Source of the DNA: Verrucomicrobiia bacterium
GTDB taxonomy: Bacteria > Verrucomicrobiota > Verrucomicrobiia > Limisphaerales > JADLHS01
Reading direction: 5' to 3'
Length of the DNA stretch: 54,238 nt
Assembly: GCA_011525685.1 (NCBI GenBank)
Contig: WYBW01000136.1
Coordinates: 1 to 54,238 of the forward strand
This document shows, in pieces, positions 9,672 to 18,800 of this stretch. The notes under the pieces are model-generated. The model made no database searches and was not told where the DNA came from. It saw nothing but the letters and a program-made list of their open reading frames with translations. Position 1 is the first letter of the stretch; each line of letters begins with the position of its first letter. The position numbers and the translations under genes are program-made.

Positions 9672-9923
9672 CTACACCCGCGGCTTGTCCTTGGGGTCGG
9701 CAGGGTTGAGGGGACGCGCGGTGGGAGCATCGGGTTTGGGCGGGCGGAGGCGGCCCGAGCGATACCATTCATAGACGAATCCGCCCACGATCATGGCCAC
9801 GCTCAGTCCGGCGGTGTAGGGCAGAATCCATTCGATGCGCTTGGTCAGCTCCGCGCCAAGCCACAGAAACACCGTGGCCACGAGCACGAGCGTCCCGTAA
9901 TAGATGATGCGGTTCTTGGGCAT
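9672..9923 (-). CDS. Small membrane protein of unknown function
   Basis: An 83-residue protein starting MPKNRIIYYGTLVLVA with two predicted membrane helices (about residues 8-26 and 33-53) and a proline- and charge-rich tail (PPKPDAPTARPLNPADP). No family is recognised. A very small basic gene ends 40 bp upstream in the same direction, so the pair may be co-transcribed and stopped by the terminator at 9456-9480. The hydrophobic pattern and typical codon bias suggest a real gene; the function is unknown. Confidence 0.6.
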   Translation of the reverse strand: MPKNRIIYYGTLVLVATVFLWLGAELTKRIEWILPYTAGLSVAMIVGGFVYEWYRSGRLRPPKPDAPTARPLNPADPKDKPRV

Positions 9924-9963
9924 GGTGTGGATTCCGTTTGGCCGCGCAGTGGCGCGGCATCAG

Positions 9964-10116
9964 TCAACGTTGGTCCCGCCTGGCTTGCGCGCGCCGGCCC
10001 CGGGCCGAGACGTGACCTCGCACCCGGGTAGTCCGGCCGGTCTTGGCGATCCGCTGCGCAATCACTTTGGGCGCAACCCGTTTCGCCTTGGCGGCAATGC
10101 GTTTTCCTGAACTCAT
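9964..10116 (-). CDS. Very small, strongly basic protein
   Basis: A 50-codon frame on the minus strand from ATG 10116 to TGA 9964. The product begins MSSGKRIAAKAKRVAPKV and contains about 17 Lys/Arg and only one acidic residue. Such composition fits a nucleic-acid-binding or ribosome-associated peptide, or the lysine/alanine-rich histone-like tails seen in many bacteria. No Shine-Dalgarno is evident. It lies between the small membrane-protein gene and the glycosyltransferase gene, all on the same strand. With only 50 codons it could be chance, but it fills the gap neatly and the basic pattern is not random-looking. Confidence 0.4.
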   Translation of the reverse strand: MSSGKRIAAKAKRVAPKVIAQRIAKTGRTTRVRGHVSARGRRAQARRDQR

Positions 10117-10179
10117 GGGAACAGTCTGCCGCGAGAGCGCGAAAAGACAAAGTCTTTTTGTCGCGGACGCGGCCCGCGG

Positions 10180-11469
10180 TCAAACCCCTTCGCCAAACAG
10201 GTTCGCCAGGCGGGCGGCGAGTTTGCGGCGCGCCACCGAGTAGGAGAAGTATTTCACGCCAAGCTGGTAGTTCGTCTGCGCCCACTCCGCGCGCAGCGCC
10301 TTGTCCTCCAGCACGCGGCGCGTCTGCTCCACGATGTCCCGGGTCACCAACTGCGACATTTCGATGGTCTTGAAACCGAGCGGGTCAATGTCGCGCGCAT
10401 ACACGGCATAGGTGTTCACCACCACCGGCTTGCCGAAGTAGATCGCCTCGAGAAAGGCGTTGCCGAAGCCTTCGTAATGGCTCGGGTAGGTCACCAGGTC
10501 GGCGTGAGGATAAACATCAAACAACGTGTACACTTTCTTGCCCTGCGCGTTGACGCCGCGTTCCTCGTTCACTCGGTCGTCAATGAACCGCACGTCAATT
10601 TTCGCGTCCTCGATGCGGTCGCGCAACATCTGCAGGTAGGCGCTGCCCTCGTCGCCGGCGGGATGCGAGAGGATGAGCTTGGCGCGGGGATCGTTGAGGC
10701 GGCGGACCAGTTCGATGGCGTGCTCGATGCCCTTGCGGGCAACTACACGGGTAGGTTGCAGGATGAACCAGTCCTCGTCGCGCAGGCCGATCTCGCGGCG
10801 CAGGTCGGCGTTGTAATCATCAATGCCTGGCGGCGGGGTTTCAAAATCGAGAATGTTGGGAATCACCACCGAGGAGAGGCTGCATCGGCGGGCCAGTTCC
10901 TTCTGGGCCATCGAGTTGATGACCACGTGCTCGATCCCGGGCAAAGCGCCGGGAAACGCGGCGCGCAAACAATCGTTCACCGCACTCACGATGAACCGTT
11001 CGCGCTCCCAGGTGAAATCATGATGATGCGCGATGGTGGGCAGCCCGGTCTCGGCCAACACCTCGGTGACCGCCAGGCCCAGCGGCACGTGCATGGGGAT
11101 GGCCAGGATGTTTTGGGGGATGAGCACTTCGATCCGGAACTTTTCGATGTAGCGATAGATTTCGTCCTTGAGTTGCTCTTTGATGGCGTGGATGCGGTTG
11201 GTGGTGTCGCGGCTGCGCGTGGTGACACCGAAGAGACGCTTTTGCACCTCGGCCACCTCCGGATGATTGAAGAACGCCAGGGGCGCGTGATAACTCGTGG
11301 CGGCGGGGGTGTCCAGCAGCCCGCCCATCCAGAAGCAGGAATGGCCCATGCCCTCGAGAATCTGCGCCCACTTCCCGGCCTCAAGCGTGACGCCGTCGGT
11401 CCCGTGGAAGCGCGTCGAAATGAAGCCAATGCGCCGGGGGGCGCCCGTGGTGAGAATGCAGACACTCAT
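10180..11469 (-). CDS. GT4-type glycosyltransferase
   Basis: A 429-residue GT-B fold glycosyltransferase. The N-terminal domain (RRIGFISTRFHGTDGV) is followed by the C-terminal nucleotide-sugar domain with LQPTRVVARKGIEHAIELV and the EX7E motif in YEGFGNAFLEAIYFGKPVV, typical of GT4 retaining enzymes. The start is set at 11469, where the ATG overlaps the stop of the upstream trkA-like gene as ATGA, which implies translational coupling; a longer frame opens 10 codons earlier. It probably transfers a sugar from a UDP- or GDP-donor. It is the last gene of a four-gene operon with potassium-uptake genes, an unusual partnership with no obvious pathway link. Confidence 0.88.
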   Translation of the reverse strand: MSVCILTTGAPRRIGFISTRFHGTDGVTLEAGKWAQILEGMGHSCFWMGGLLDTPAATSYHAPLAFFNHPEVAEVQKRLFGVTTRSRDTTNRIHAIKEQLKDEIYRYIEKFRIEVLIPQNILAIPMHVPLGLAVTEVLAETGLPTIAHHHDFTWERERFIVSAVNDCLRAAFPGALPGIEHVVINSMAQKELARRCSLSSVVIPNILDFETPPPGIDDYNADLRREIGLRDEDWFILQPTRVVARKGIEHAIELVRRLNDPRAKLILSHPAGDEGSAYLQMLRDRIEDAKIDVRFIDDRVNEERGVNAQGKKVYTLFDVYPHADLVTYPSHYEGFGNAFLEAIYFGKPVVVNTYAVYARDIDPLGFKTIEMSQLVTRDIVEQTRRVLEDKALRAEWAQTNYQLGVKYFSYSVARRKLAARLANLFGEGV

Positions 11470-12188
11470 GATTGCGCGGGGGACGTCTTCAACCCGCACT
11501 GGCGCTCGAACTTGTCCACGCGCTCGCGGTGGCCCGTCACCGACAGCCAGTCGCCCGCCTGCAACACAAAGTCCGGATGGGGTTCAAAGTCCTTCATCGC
11601 CGGCTCCTCGCGGGCTTCTTCGCCGGTGTTGGACCGGGCTTTCTCCCGGCTGATCAGCACGACGGTGATGCCAAACTTCTCGGGCAGTCGCGCGGCGGCA
11701 AGGGTGGTTTCATCCAGCGCGCCGCCGATGCGGACGTGCGCTAGTTGATACTCGCCGCTGATGGGCAACCGCTCGGACAACACGCCGGAGCGCAATGATT
11801 CCGCCAGTTGCCAGGCCATGTCGCGCGAGGGCAACACCACCAGGTCCGCGCCGAGCCGTTCCAGCACCTGCGCGTGTTTCACGTCCACGGCGCGGGCGAT
11901 AAGTTTCTTCACCTTGAGTTCCTTGAGCAGCAACGTCGCCAGGACGCTGGCCTGCATGTTCTCGCCGATGGACACCACCACGGCATCCGCCTCGCGCACC
12001 CCGGCGTCCTTGAGCGCGGTTTCGTCGTCGGCGTCCATTTCCAGCGCGTGAAAGCCCTCCTCCGACAGGTCCTCGACCCGTTTGGGATTGTTGTCGGCGA
12101 TGATGACCTCGCAACCGACCTCGCACAGGCGCGTGGCCAGGTGCGCGCCGAAGCGTCCGCCGCCCAGGATGAAAATGCGCAGCGCCAT
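11466..12188 (-). CDS. trkA: TrkA/KtrA-type potassium-channel regulatory subunit (RCK)
   Basis: A 240-residue cytoplasmic protein with an N-terminal Rossmann RCK domain (FILGGGRFGAHLA gives the GxGxxG nucleotide-binding loop; MDADDETAL and VVSIGENMQAS follow) and a C-terminal RCK-C domain (about 145-230, ending LQAGDWLSVTGH). This single-RCK size matches KtrA/TrkA of two-subunit K+ uptake systems, which gate the TrkH/KtrB pore in response to ATP/ADP or NAD(H). The ATG follows the trkH stop by 3 nt, and its stop overlaps the glycosyltransferase start, so the three are translated as one unit. Confidence 0.93.
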   Translation of the reverse strand: MALRIFILGGGRFGAHLATRLCEVGCEVIIADNNPKRVEDLSEEGFHALEMDADDETALKDAGVREADAVVVSIGENMQASVLATLLLKELKVKKLIARAVDVKHAQVLERLGADLVVLPSRDMAWQLAESLRSGVLSERLPISGEYQLAHVRIGGALDETTLAAARLPEKFGITVVLISREKARSNTGEEAREEPAMKDFEPHPDFVLQAGDWLSVTGHRERVDKFERQCGLKTSPAQS

Positions 12189-12191
12189 GGT

Positions 12192-13643
12192 TCAGCCCAG
12201 GGAAACCGACTCCGCCGGATGTCGCGCGTGCCAGGGCGAAGCGGGCCGGCACAGATGAATGGCCAGCATCAAAGGACCAACGCGTCCAACAAACATGAAC
12301 ACGATGATAATCAACTTGCCGGCCGGGGTCAAAAGCGGCGTGATGCCGGTGCTCGCGCCCACGGTGCCGAACGCCGAGACCGCCTCGAAGGCCAGCGCCA
12401 GTTGATGCAACTCGGTCTGCGCCGCGGGCCGGCCGTTTTCGGTGATGAACAACAGCGTCATGGCCACGAACAAACACCCCGCGGCCATCAACACGAGCAT
12501 CACCGCGGCGCCGGTCTGATCGCGCGGCACCCGCCGCCGGAACAAATTCACCTCCTGCTGCCGCCGCAGGGCGGTCCAGGCGGCCATGACCAGGACGGCG
12601 GCGGTGATGATTTTGATGCCGCCAGCCATCGAGCCGGGCGCGCCGCCAATGAACATCAGCGCCATGCTGATGAACAACGTGGCCGGGTGCATCTGACCCG
12701 TATCCACCACACTGAAGCCCGCCGAACGCGTCATGGCGGAATGAAAGAAAGCCCACGACAACCGCTCGCCCCAGGAGCCTGAGGCCAAAGTTCGATTCCA
12801 CTCCAACAACAAGGTCAGAACCGCCCCGGCCAGCAACAACACCACGGTCAAAAGCACCGCCACCTTGGTTTGCACCCCCAACTGTCCGCGCCGCCGGGTG
12901 TCGCGCCGCCACCAGTAATAAAACCGCAGGTTCACCAGCGTCAGCAGGCCGATGCCGCCCGCGATCACCAGCAGGTTGACGACACCCAGGAGCAGCGGCT
13001 GATCCTTCCACCGCGCCAGCCCCTCGGGAAAAATGGAGATGCCCGCGTTGCAAAACGCGCTCACCGCATGGAACGCCGCCTGCCACGCCGATTCCTCAAT
13101 GGCCTGCTCCGGGCCATGCTGGGTCAAGACGCTGAACATGGCCACGAACCCGGCAAACTCCGCGATGAGCACGAACACGCAGGCGTAGATGAGCACGTCC
13201 AACGGCCGTGCCGAGCGAAGTTTGCCGAACGTGCCGACGATGGAGGTTTCGTGCGCCAGCGACAGGCGATTGCCCGTGAGCAGCAGGAAGAAGGTCCCGG
13301 CCGTCATGATGCCAAGGCCGCCAACTTGAAAGAGCACCAACAGTGTTATGTGCCCGAAACGGTTGAACGACTCCGCCACGTTCACCGTGGTCAGTCCCGT
13401 GACACAGGTCGCGGATGTGGAGAGGAACAATGCGTCCAGGATCGAAACCGATTCCCCCGAGTTGCGGGTAAAAGGCAAAGCCAGCAGCACCGTTCCCACC
13501 AGGATCAACCCGGCGAAGCCGAGGGGAATCATGCGCAGCCGGACCTCGTTTCGCGCCAGCGCCGGTTGGAGACTGCGGCCGCTGCGAAACCGCGTCAGTC
13601 CGCCGGCAGCCGGACGCACCGGGTTGGAAACCAAGCCGTTCAC
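12192..13643 (-). CDS. trkH: TrkH/KtrB-type potassium uptake pore protein
   Basis: A 483-residue integral membrane protein with four M1-pore-M2 repeats. The four pore-loop motifs are visible in order: SATCVTGLTTV, SAFCNAGISIFP, TRSAGFSVVDTG and FGTVGASTGITP. Each contains the conserved filter glycine. This is the SKT superfamily pore that imports K+ with Na+ or H+ or as a gated channel. The start used is a GTG at 13643, three nt after the stop of the glycine-zipper gene; a downstream ATG at 13532 (MIPLGFAG) would still leave all pore repeats intact. Its RCK partner follows 3 nt downstream. Confidence 0.93.
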   Translation of the reverse strand: MNGLVSNPVRPAAGGLTRFRSGRSLQPALARNEVRLRMIPLGFAGLILVGTVLLALPFTRNSGESVSILDALFLSTSATCVTGLTTVNVAESFNRFGHITLLVLFQVGGLGIMTAGTFFLLLTGNRLSLAHETSIVGTFGKLRSARPLDVLIYACVFVLIAEFAGFVAMFSVLTQHGPEQAIEESAWQAAFHAVSAFCNAGISIFPEGLARWKDQPLLLGVVNLLVIAGGIGLLTLVNLRFYYWWRRDTRRRGQLGVQTKVAVLLTVVLLLAGAVLTLLLEWNRTLASGSWGERLSWAFFHSAMTRSAGFSVVDTGQMHPATLFISMALMFIGGAPGSMAGGIKIITAAVLVMAAWTALRRQQEVNLFRRRVPRDQTGAAVMLVLMAAGCLFVAMTLLFITENGRPAAQTELHQLALAFEAVSAFGTVGASTGITPLLTPAGKLIIIVFMFVGRVGPLMLAIHLCRPASPWHARHPAESVSLG

Positions 13644-13646
13644 GTG

Positions 13647-13898
13647 TCAGGGCTTGCGGTTGGTCTTGGCTCGTTGACCTTGTGGCTCCGGGCGGTTGGC
13701 GCCGTTGCCTGGCCCGGTCTGGCCGGTGGCCCGCGGCGGAGGTGCGATGCCCTTTTCGATCATGGCCCCAACCGCCGCACCCGCAACGGCACCCACCGGA
13801 CCGGCCACGGCGGCGCCCAGCACGGCGCCGGCGGCGGCGTTGCCCATCCGCTCGGCGGGCGGCGTACCCACCCTCTGCCTGCGCTTTTTGCGGTTCAT
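13647..13898 (-). CDS. Glycine-zipper small protein
   Basis: An 83-residue protein starting MNRKKRRQRVGTPP at ATG 13898. A single hydrophobic Gly/Ala segment (AAAGAVLGAAVAGPVGAVAG) with small residues at regular spacing follows, then a hydrophilic Pro/Asn/Arg tail. This is the pattern of glycine-zipper membrane or outer-membrane-associated proteins. The frame is open further upstream to about 14000, but that extension has non-coding character. It is the first gene of the trkH-trkA-glycosyltransferase operon, with 3 nt to trkH. Function unknown; a role in osmotic or envelope adaptation is only a guess from context. Confidence 0.6.
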   Translation of the reverse strand: MNRKKRRQRVGTPPAERMGNAAAGAVLGAAVAGPVGAVAGAAVGAMIEKGIAPPPRATGQTGPGNGANRPEPQGQRAKTNRKP

Positions 13899-14007
13899 GC
13901 GTCTCTTGGTACTTCCTCGGCAGGCAGAGGTCAACCCGCCATCTTGCGAGGGCGGCAGACGCGCAAGGAAGCTCTGAACGCGAACAAAAGCCGTTTTCAT
14001 TCGAGAG

Positions 14008-14131
14008 CCGAAATCCGGAATAGGTCCGAAGCCTGAAACGCGAGCGGCTTGGCAGCGATCAGGAATCCAATCAATTCGGACTTCGGATCTCGGAAATCTT
14101 ACGGGCTTCGCATTTCGGATTTCGGATTCTC
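14008..14131. repeat. Cluster of GGATTTCGGA-type words
   Basis: Between two divergent genes lie several copies, direct and inverted, of a short word like TTCGGATTTCGGA (clearest at 14115-14128). They match words in the 2503-2672 gap. This looks like a decayed dispersed intergenic repeat. Confidence 0.35.
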
Positions 14132-14242
14132 ACTCCACCGCTTTGCACTCCGCGTGGCTTGACCCACCTTCGGTCGCGACATACTTTCGCTTCGCGCGCG
14201 AGGCCGGCCGAATTGCGCTGTGCCCACCGCACCCGATCTATC

Positions 14243-14701
14243 ATGAAATGGCTGCCTCACATTCTGCTGGTCCTCGTCTGTTTCGGCCTGCCGGCCTGTT
14301 CAAAGAGCAAAGCGCCTGAAGTCAAGTCCCCTGCCGACGTGGATGAGCAGGTGGAGGAAGACTGGCTCAAGCTCAACGCGTGGAAAGCGACCGCGCTGGA
14401 TGAATGGCTGGCGCAGTCCGAACAGAACAACGTCAGTTTCCTGAACCGCGAGGAGGCTGCGCGCCTGGCGGACGTCTCGTTTCAAGACCACTCCGTGGAA
14501 CTGCTGGCGCTGGTGGACGAGGCTTCGCCCACCGAATCACGATTCCTGGTGGGCCAGATTCGCCGGCTCCAAAACCGGCGCGCCTACGTCCGGGCTTTGC
14601 TCGGGGCGGCTCCGGAAGTGCGACTCTCGCTTGAGTTCGGACACAAATGGGTCGTCGTGTCCGAGGCCCAAGAAGCCGCCGGGAATGTGCCTGCCCGGTA
14701 A
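14243..14701 (+). CDS. Predicted lipoprotein of unknown function
   Basis: A 152-residue protein from ATG 14243: MKWLPHILLVLVCFG then LPAC, a good signal-peptidase II lipobox with the lipidated cysteine near residue 19. The mature part is helical and charged (SPADVDEQVEEDW, RLQNRRAYVRALLG). An upstream TTG at 14159 would add 28 residues without signal-peptide character, so the ATG is preferred. The residue after the cysteine is serine, so outer-membrane sorting is likely if Lol rules apply. No domain family is recognised. The next gene is convergent. Confidence 0.65.
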   Translation: MKWLPHILLVLVCFGLPACSKSKAPEVKSPADVDEQVEEDWLKLNAWKATALDEWLAQSEQNNVSFLNREEAARLADVSFQDHSVELLALVDEASPTESRFLVGQIRRLQNRRAYVRALLGAAPEVRLSLEFGHKWVVVSEAQEAAGNVPAR

Positions 14702-14799
14702 TGTCGCCCGGGTGAGTCGAGTGAAATTGATCCCGGTCCGGCCACGTTCAGTCCTGGCGCGGTCGCCATGGAGAGCATCCGGGAAGTCATCACCCCGTT

Positions 14800-15492
14800 T
14801 TATTGCGTCGCGTGACCAGGCAGAGAACAGGTGACGTGGCTCTGGACGTTGTTCAGCGAATAAACCCCGCCGGCCGGGCAGCGGGGAAAAGCGCCGTCCT
14901 TGAGGTAAGCCATGATGTCCTGCGGCCCGGGAATTGTCTCGGAGGTCTTGCGATTTTCCAAAGCCCATTGCTGCTTCGCGCTCTCCAGCAACCGCAGATT
15001 GTTGATGCAGGCGTTGACCTGCTGTCCCGCCGCCACTTGCGTCAGGCCATAGCGCGAGGCGAACGCCTGTTGGTCCGGCGTCAACAGTTGCGGCGCGTTG
15101 GTCGCGGCAGCCAGAACCTGCAACTGAGCTTGGGACTGGGTTTGCGACACTTGCAACTGGGCGCGCGTCGCGTCGGCCTGTTCCTGGGCGCGCTTGGTGG
15201 CCGCCTCGGCAGACTGGACCTTCTGGGTGAGTTGCTTCTCGGTGTCTCGCAACTGGCGCACCTCATTGCGCAGGCGGCCCAGTTCCTCGGCGTTCTTGCG
15301 CAGCCGACCCAGTTCCTCGGCCGGCACCTGATTCGTCCTCAGTTCGGTGTTCTCCGCGCGCAATTTCTCCAGTTCCTGAAGCTGCGGCTCCAGACGCGCC
15401 AGCGTTTCCGCCTTGGAGCGGTTGGCAATGTAAAAGAAGCCCGCGGCCATCAACGCCAGGACGGTCACGAGCCAGAGCAGGAGCGCTTTCAT
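14800..15492 (-). CDS. Membrane-anchored coiled-coil protein with pseudopilin-like tail
   Basis: A 230-residue protein (ATG 15492, with GGTGAAA just upstream). One N-terminal membrane helix (about residues 2-22, LLLWLVTVLALMAAGFFYI) is followed by a long coiled coil (about 30-130: LEPQLQELEKLRAENTEL, then repeated EELGRLRKNAEEL-type heptads). The C-terminal 65 residues resemble the conserved tail of verrucomicrobial type II pseudopilins: CINNLRLLESAKQQWALEN, then FPRCPAGGVYSLN and a final CSLPGH. The pilin tail with its two cysteines is here attached to a coiled coil and lacks a GFTLIE-type leader. It may be an envelope scaffold or a T2SS-associated protein. Function unknown. Confidence 0.65.
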   Translation of the reverse strand: MKALLLWLVTVLALMAAGFFYIANRSKAETLARLEPQLQELEKLRAENTELRTNQVPAEELGRLRKNAEELGRLRNEVRQLRDTEKQLTQKVQSAEAATKRAQEQADATRAQLQVSQTQSQAQLQVLAAATNAPQLLTPDQQAFASRYGLTQVAAGQQVNACINNLRLLESAKQQWALENRKTSETIPGPQDIMAYLKDGAFPRCPAGGVYSLNNVQSHVTCSLPGHATQ

Positions 15493-15577
15493 GTTTTCAC
15501 CGCGCAATTCGCCCGCGTGAACGGCGGCGGGCTTTGTTTTGAACCGGCACCCGCGGGGCGGACCCGGCCGGCAGTCT

Positions 15578-15601
15578 CCCGTTCGCCATCAGGCGAACGG
15601 G
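15578..15601. repeat. Perfect hairpin, 10-bp stem
   Basis: CCCGTTCGCC and its exact reverse complement are separated by ATCA. There is no T-run, so it is not a standard terminator. It resembles the short palindromic units found elsewhere in this window (37369-37393). Confidence 0.6.
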
Positions 15602-15845
15602 ACCGACCCCGCGACTACCACGGCGATGTTGTGCGATGCCTGAAAGGAGTCAAGGCGGTTGTCGAGGCGGGCAAAGCGATCATTCGCGACTCGCTGATTT
15701 GCAATCGGAGCTGCCGACATGAGGCCGCGTGGACTCGCTGAAGTCTAGAAGGGCGGCTTAACAGTCGCCCGGCCAAATGAGCGGCTGGCAAGTCGCCCCG
15801 CGCCGGATGGCAGGCGGACCTGAGGTTTTCGACTCGACACCTTCC

Positions 15846-15887
15846 CCAGCGCCGCCGCGCGGCCCAGCTCCGCGCGGCGGGCGCTGG
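15846..15887. repeat. GC-rich stem-loop downstream of the phosphatase gene
   Basis: A stem of about 17 bp with one bulge (CCAGCGCC arm against GGGCGCTGG) surrounds a 7-nt loop, starting 3 nt after the stop codon of the minus-strand gene that ends at 15891. No T-run follows on the minus strand. It may stabilise or end that transcript. Confidence 0.45.
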
Positions 15888-15890
15888 CTT

Positions 15891-18800
15891 TCACTCGACC
15901 TGGAAGATGGCCACCGAGCCGCTCACCTCATGCGCGACGATCAACAGAGGTCTGCCAGTCGGGCTGTGTGTCGCGGGCACGAACTCCAGCCCTTCCGGCC
16001 CGAGATCGCCGGCGGTGCCGGCGGGGGCGTTGCCGGTGAAATCGCGCGGATTGAGGTATTGCACGAACCGCGCGGCGGTGGGATCGCTGATGTCATAGAC
16101 CATCACGCCGCCGATCCGCTCCAGCCCGATGAAGGCGTAAGTCCGCCCATTGACCTCACCCAGCGCCACACCTTCCGGCTCGGGGCCCTTGTTGTCGCTG
16201 CGCGTGTCGAAGGAACCGTTGGCCACGTTGTCGGAGTTGAACGGCCCAGGTACCAGCGAAGCGGAAATTTGCTCGAATTGATCCGCACTATCGAAGGTCT
16301 GCGTCAACGAGCCGTTGGAGTTCACCCGCCAGATGGAGAACGACCGCCCGCCCAGGGTGTAGAGTTGGTCGAAGCTGCCGTCGCTGTCCGCGTCGCCGAG
16401 GGTTTTGGTGACGGTCAATCTGCCCAGGGCGGCGTTGCGCTTGAGCAAGGCGGCATCGGGGAATGCGACGGGATCGAGCGCCAGACTGCCGACCCGCGCC
16501 TCCTCGGAGAAGGTCTCATACTCGCGGGCGTCGCCTTCATTGGCCGTGACGAGATAGGTGTGACGCCCGACGCGATAACTGGCGATGCCATCGGGCTGAT
16601 ACATGCCGAACACCGGCCAGGGGGCCACGTTGATCGCGTTGTCGCGGTCGCTGGCATCGAACCCGGATTGCGTCCAGTCTTTGAAGCCCAGCGGGGCGAT
16701 CTTCAGGACTTTGGCCGTGAGAATGTTCACGATGGCGATGGCGTTGTTCTCCTGCAAGGTCACGTAGGCCAGCAGCGAGTCTTTGTCCACGGCGATGTAT
16801 TCCGGTTCGAGGTCCTGGGCAACGGAGGCGTTCGGCCCAAAGATGCGCACGCCCGCCGCCATCAATTCGGCCTGCTTCTTGTTGAAGCCGCCGAAGGTGG
16901 CGTGCCGCACATGGCCTGGAGGCAGTTTGAAGGCATGGGCGAATCTCGGGTAACGCATGGCCGCCCGGACGTGCTTGACGTTGATGATGGTGATTGAACC
17001 CTCGGGATCGAAGCTGTAGTCCGGACTGGGTTCTCCCTCATTGGCCGTCAATACCCACAACCCGTTCGGTGTGAACGTAACCATGTCTGGCAGCGAGCCT
17101 GCCCGGGCTTGGTCAATGAGCCGGCCATCGGCATCATAAAATGCCACCACGCCCGCCAGTTGGCGACCGGCGGCGTCCGCGCGTTGAACGGCCACTGCCA
17201 CCAGACCTTCCGACACCGCCACGCTGTTCGGGGAGGCCGTCGCTAGCGCGTCGCTAAAGGCTGCTCCGATGTCAATGGTCTTGAGCAGCTCCGGCTGGGC
17301 GGGGTTGGCCAGGTTCAAAATGTCCACAGTGCCGCCGTTGGCGTTGATCACAAACAGCCGCCGGCTATGTCTCTCATAGGCGCTGATTTCCGCCGCGCCT
17401 TCCCGGAAGACTCCAGTCGTGTACCGTCCGATGAGCGAAAGTTTGATGGCGCCGAGCGGAGGAGGCGGGGGATACACCACCGAATCACTGCGACGAAGCA
17501 GGTTTTGGATGCGACCATCCTGGCCGGCGCTCACGTCCGCAGTCTTGTAGGCAAAGGCTGAACTGGGGTGAAACGCGGTGAAGAATTCGGCAAACGCATC
17601 CTGCTCGCTTCCATCCGGCGCGAAGGCCGCCGCGCCCGTGCGCGGCTCCGCCATCGGCTTGAGCAGGTCCACGCGATCCGTCCCCAGGGTCGGGAACGGA
17701 TAATTGTCGCCTCCACTGGCCAGGAAGTTGAGCGTGACCATGCGAATGGGGCGTGCCGGGTTGCCCATCGCCACGCCGTCCTGCTTGAGCACGTCCACGG
17801 TGTTGCCCCACCAATCCTTGATGGCGGCGGAGCGCACGCGTGAACCCGCCGGGAGGCTGGCGTCATAGCTGAACGAGATTCCTCCCACTTGGGGAAACTG
17901 GCCCGGCGTCGCTCCCGGCGCCACCGCCGCCACACCGTGCTCCAGGATTTGCAGCAGCCCTTCGGCCGTCACGGTCAAGAGCGTGAGACCATTGTTGAAT
18001 CGCAGGGTGTTTTCGATGTCCAGTTGCGACACCTCGGTGGCTTGCTTGCCTGAAAGCGGATTCTTCCGCGTGGGCAGCAGCGCGCCCGTGCCGCCATCAA
18101 TGAACCCGATCAAATCCCGGATGCCGCCGCCATTCTTGAGCGAGACGCTCACGGTCGGGTCGGTCAACTGCGCCATCCACAGGTTGGCATCGGCGCTGAC
18201 GTTGCCCAGGTTGCTTTCCTCCGTGCGGACCGTCGCGCGGCGGCCCTCGAGAAACACGTCGCTGTTGCCAAACACGTTCGAGTCTTTCGCAATGACGACC
18301 GCTTTGACCGCGTCGGTCAGCGTTTTCACCAACGCACCCTTGGTGCCGGGCAGAAACGGATCCGTCAGGTTGCCCCAAACGGCCAACACGCCCTCGTCAT
18401 CGGTCTTGTAGGCGCCGCTGACCGCCGTCTCCACGCTTCCGGGCACGACGCGACCGGCGGCGTCAAACATGATCACTAGTCGGCCGACGTAGCTGTATCG
18501 GCCATCTGTGCTGACGATCACCGCCGGATCACCATCGGCGTTGGTGGCGAGAATGGGGTAGGGACCGCCGGCAGCATCCCCCGGGCGCAACACGTCGGTG
18601 GCGTCCGCCAGCAAAGTGTCGGAGCCGCCCGCGATGGCCACGTCCACCCCGCGGAGCAGCGGCACCAGTTCCTGCTCGAGCGCAATCTGCTGGAGGTGGG
18701 TGACGAGGATCACGCGGTTAACCCCCGCCGCGAGCAATTGATCAATGACCGGCTGCAGGATGCTGGCGAGTTGCGTCATGTTGTTCGAGCCGGCGCCGGG

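Larger units (their letters stand above)
15493..15890. other. 398-bp intergenic region with two strong inverted repeats
   Basis: No convincing gene is seen. The region holds a perfect 10-bp palindrome (15578-15601) and a long GC-rich stem-loop directly after the phosphatase gene (15846-15887), both listed separately. The rest is GC-rich unstructured sequence containing the upstream region of the pseudopilin-tail gene. Confidence 0.5.

Noticed and set aside
10477..11748. Open frame of 423 codons on the plus strand
   Set aside because: Antisense to the glycosyltransferase and trkA genes, both well supported.
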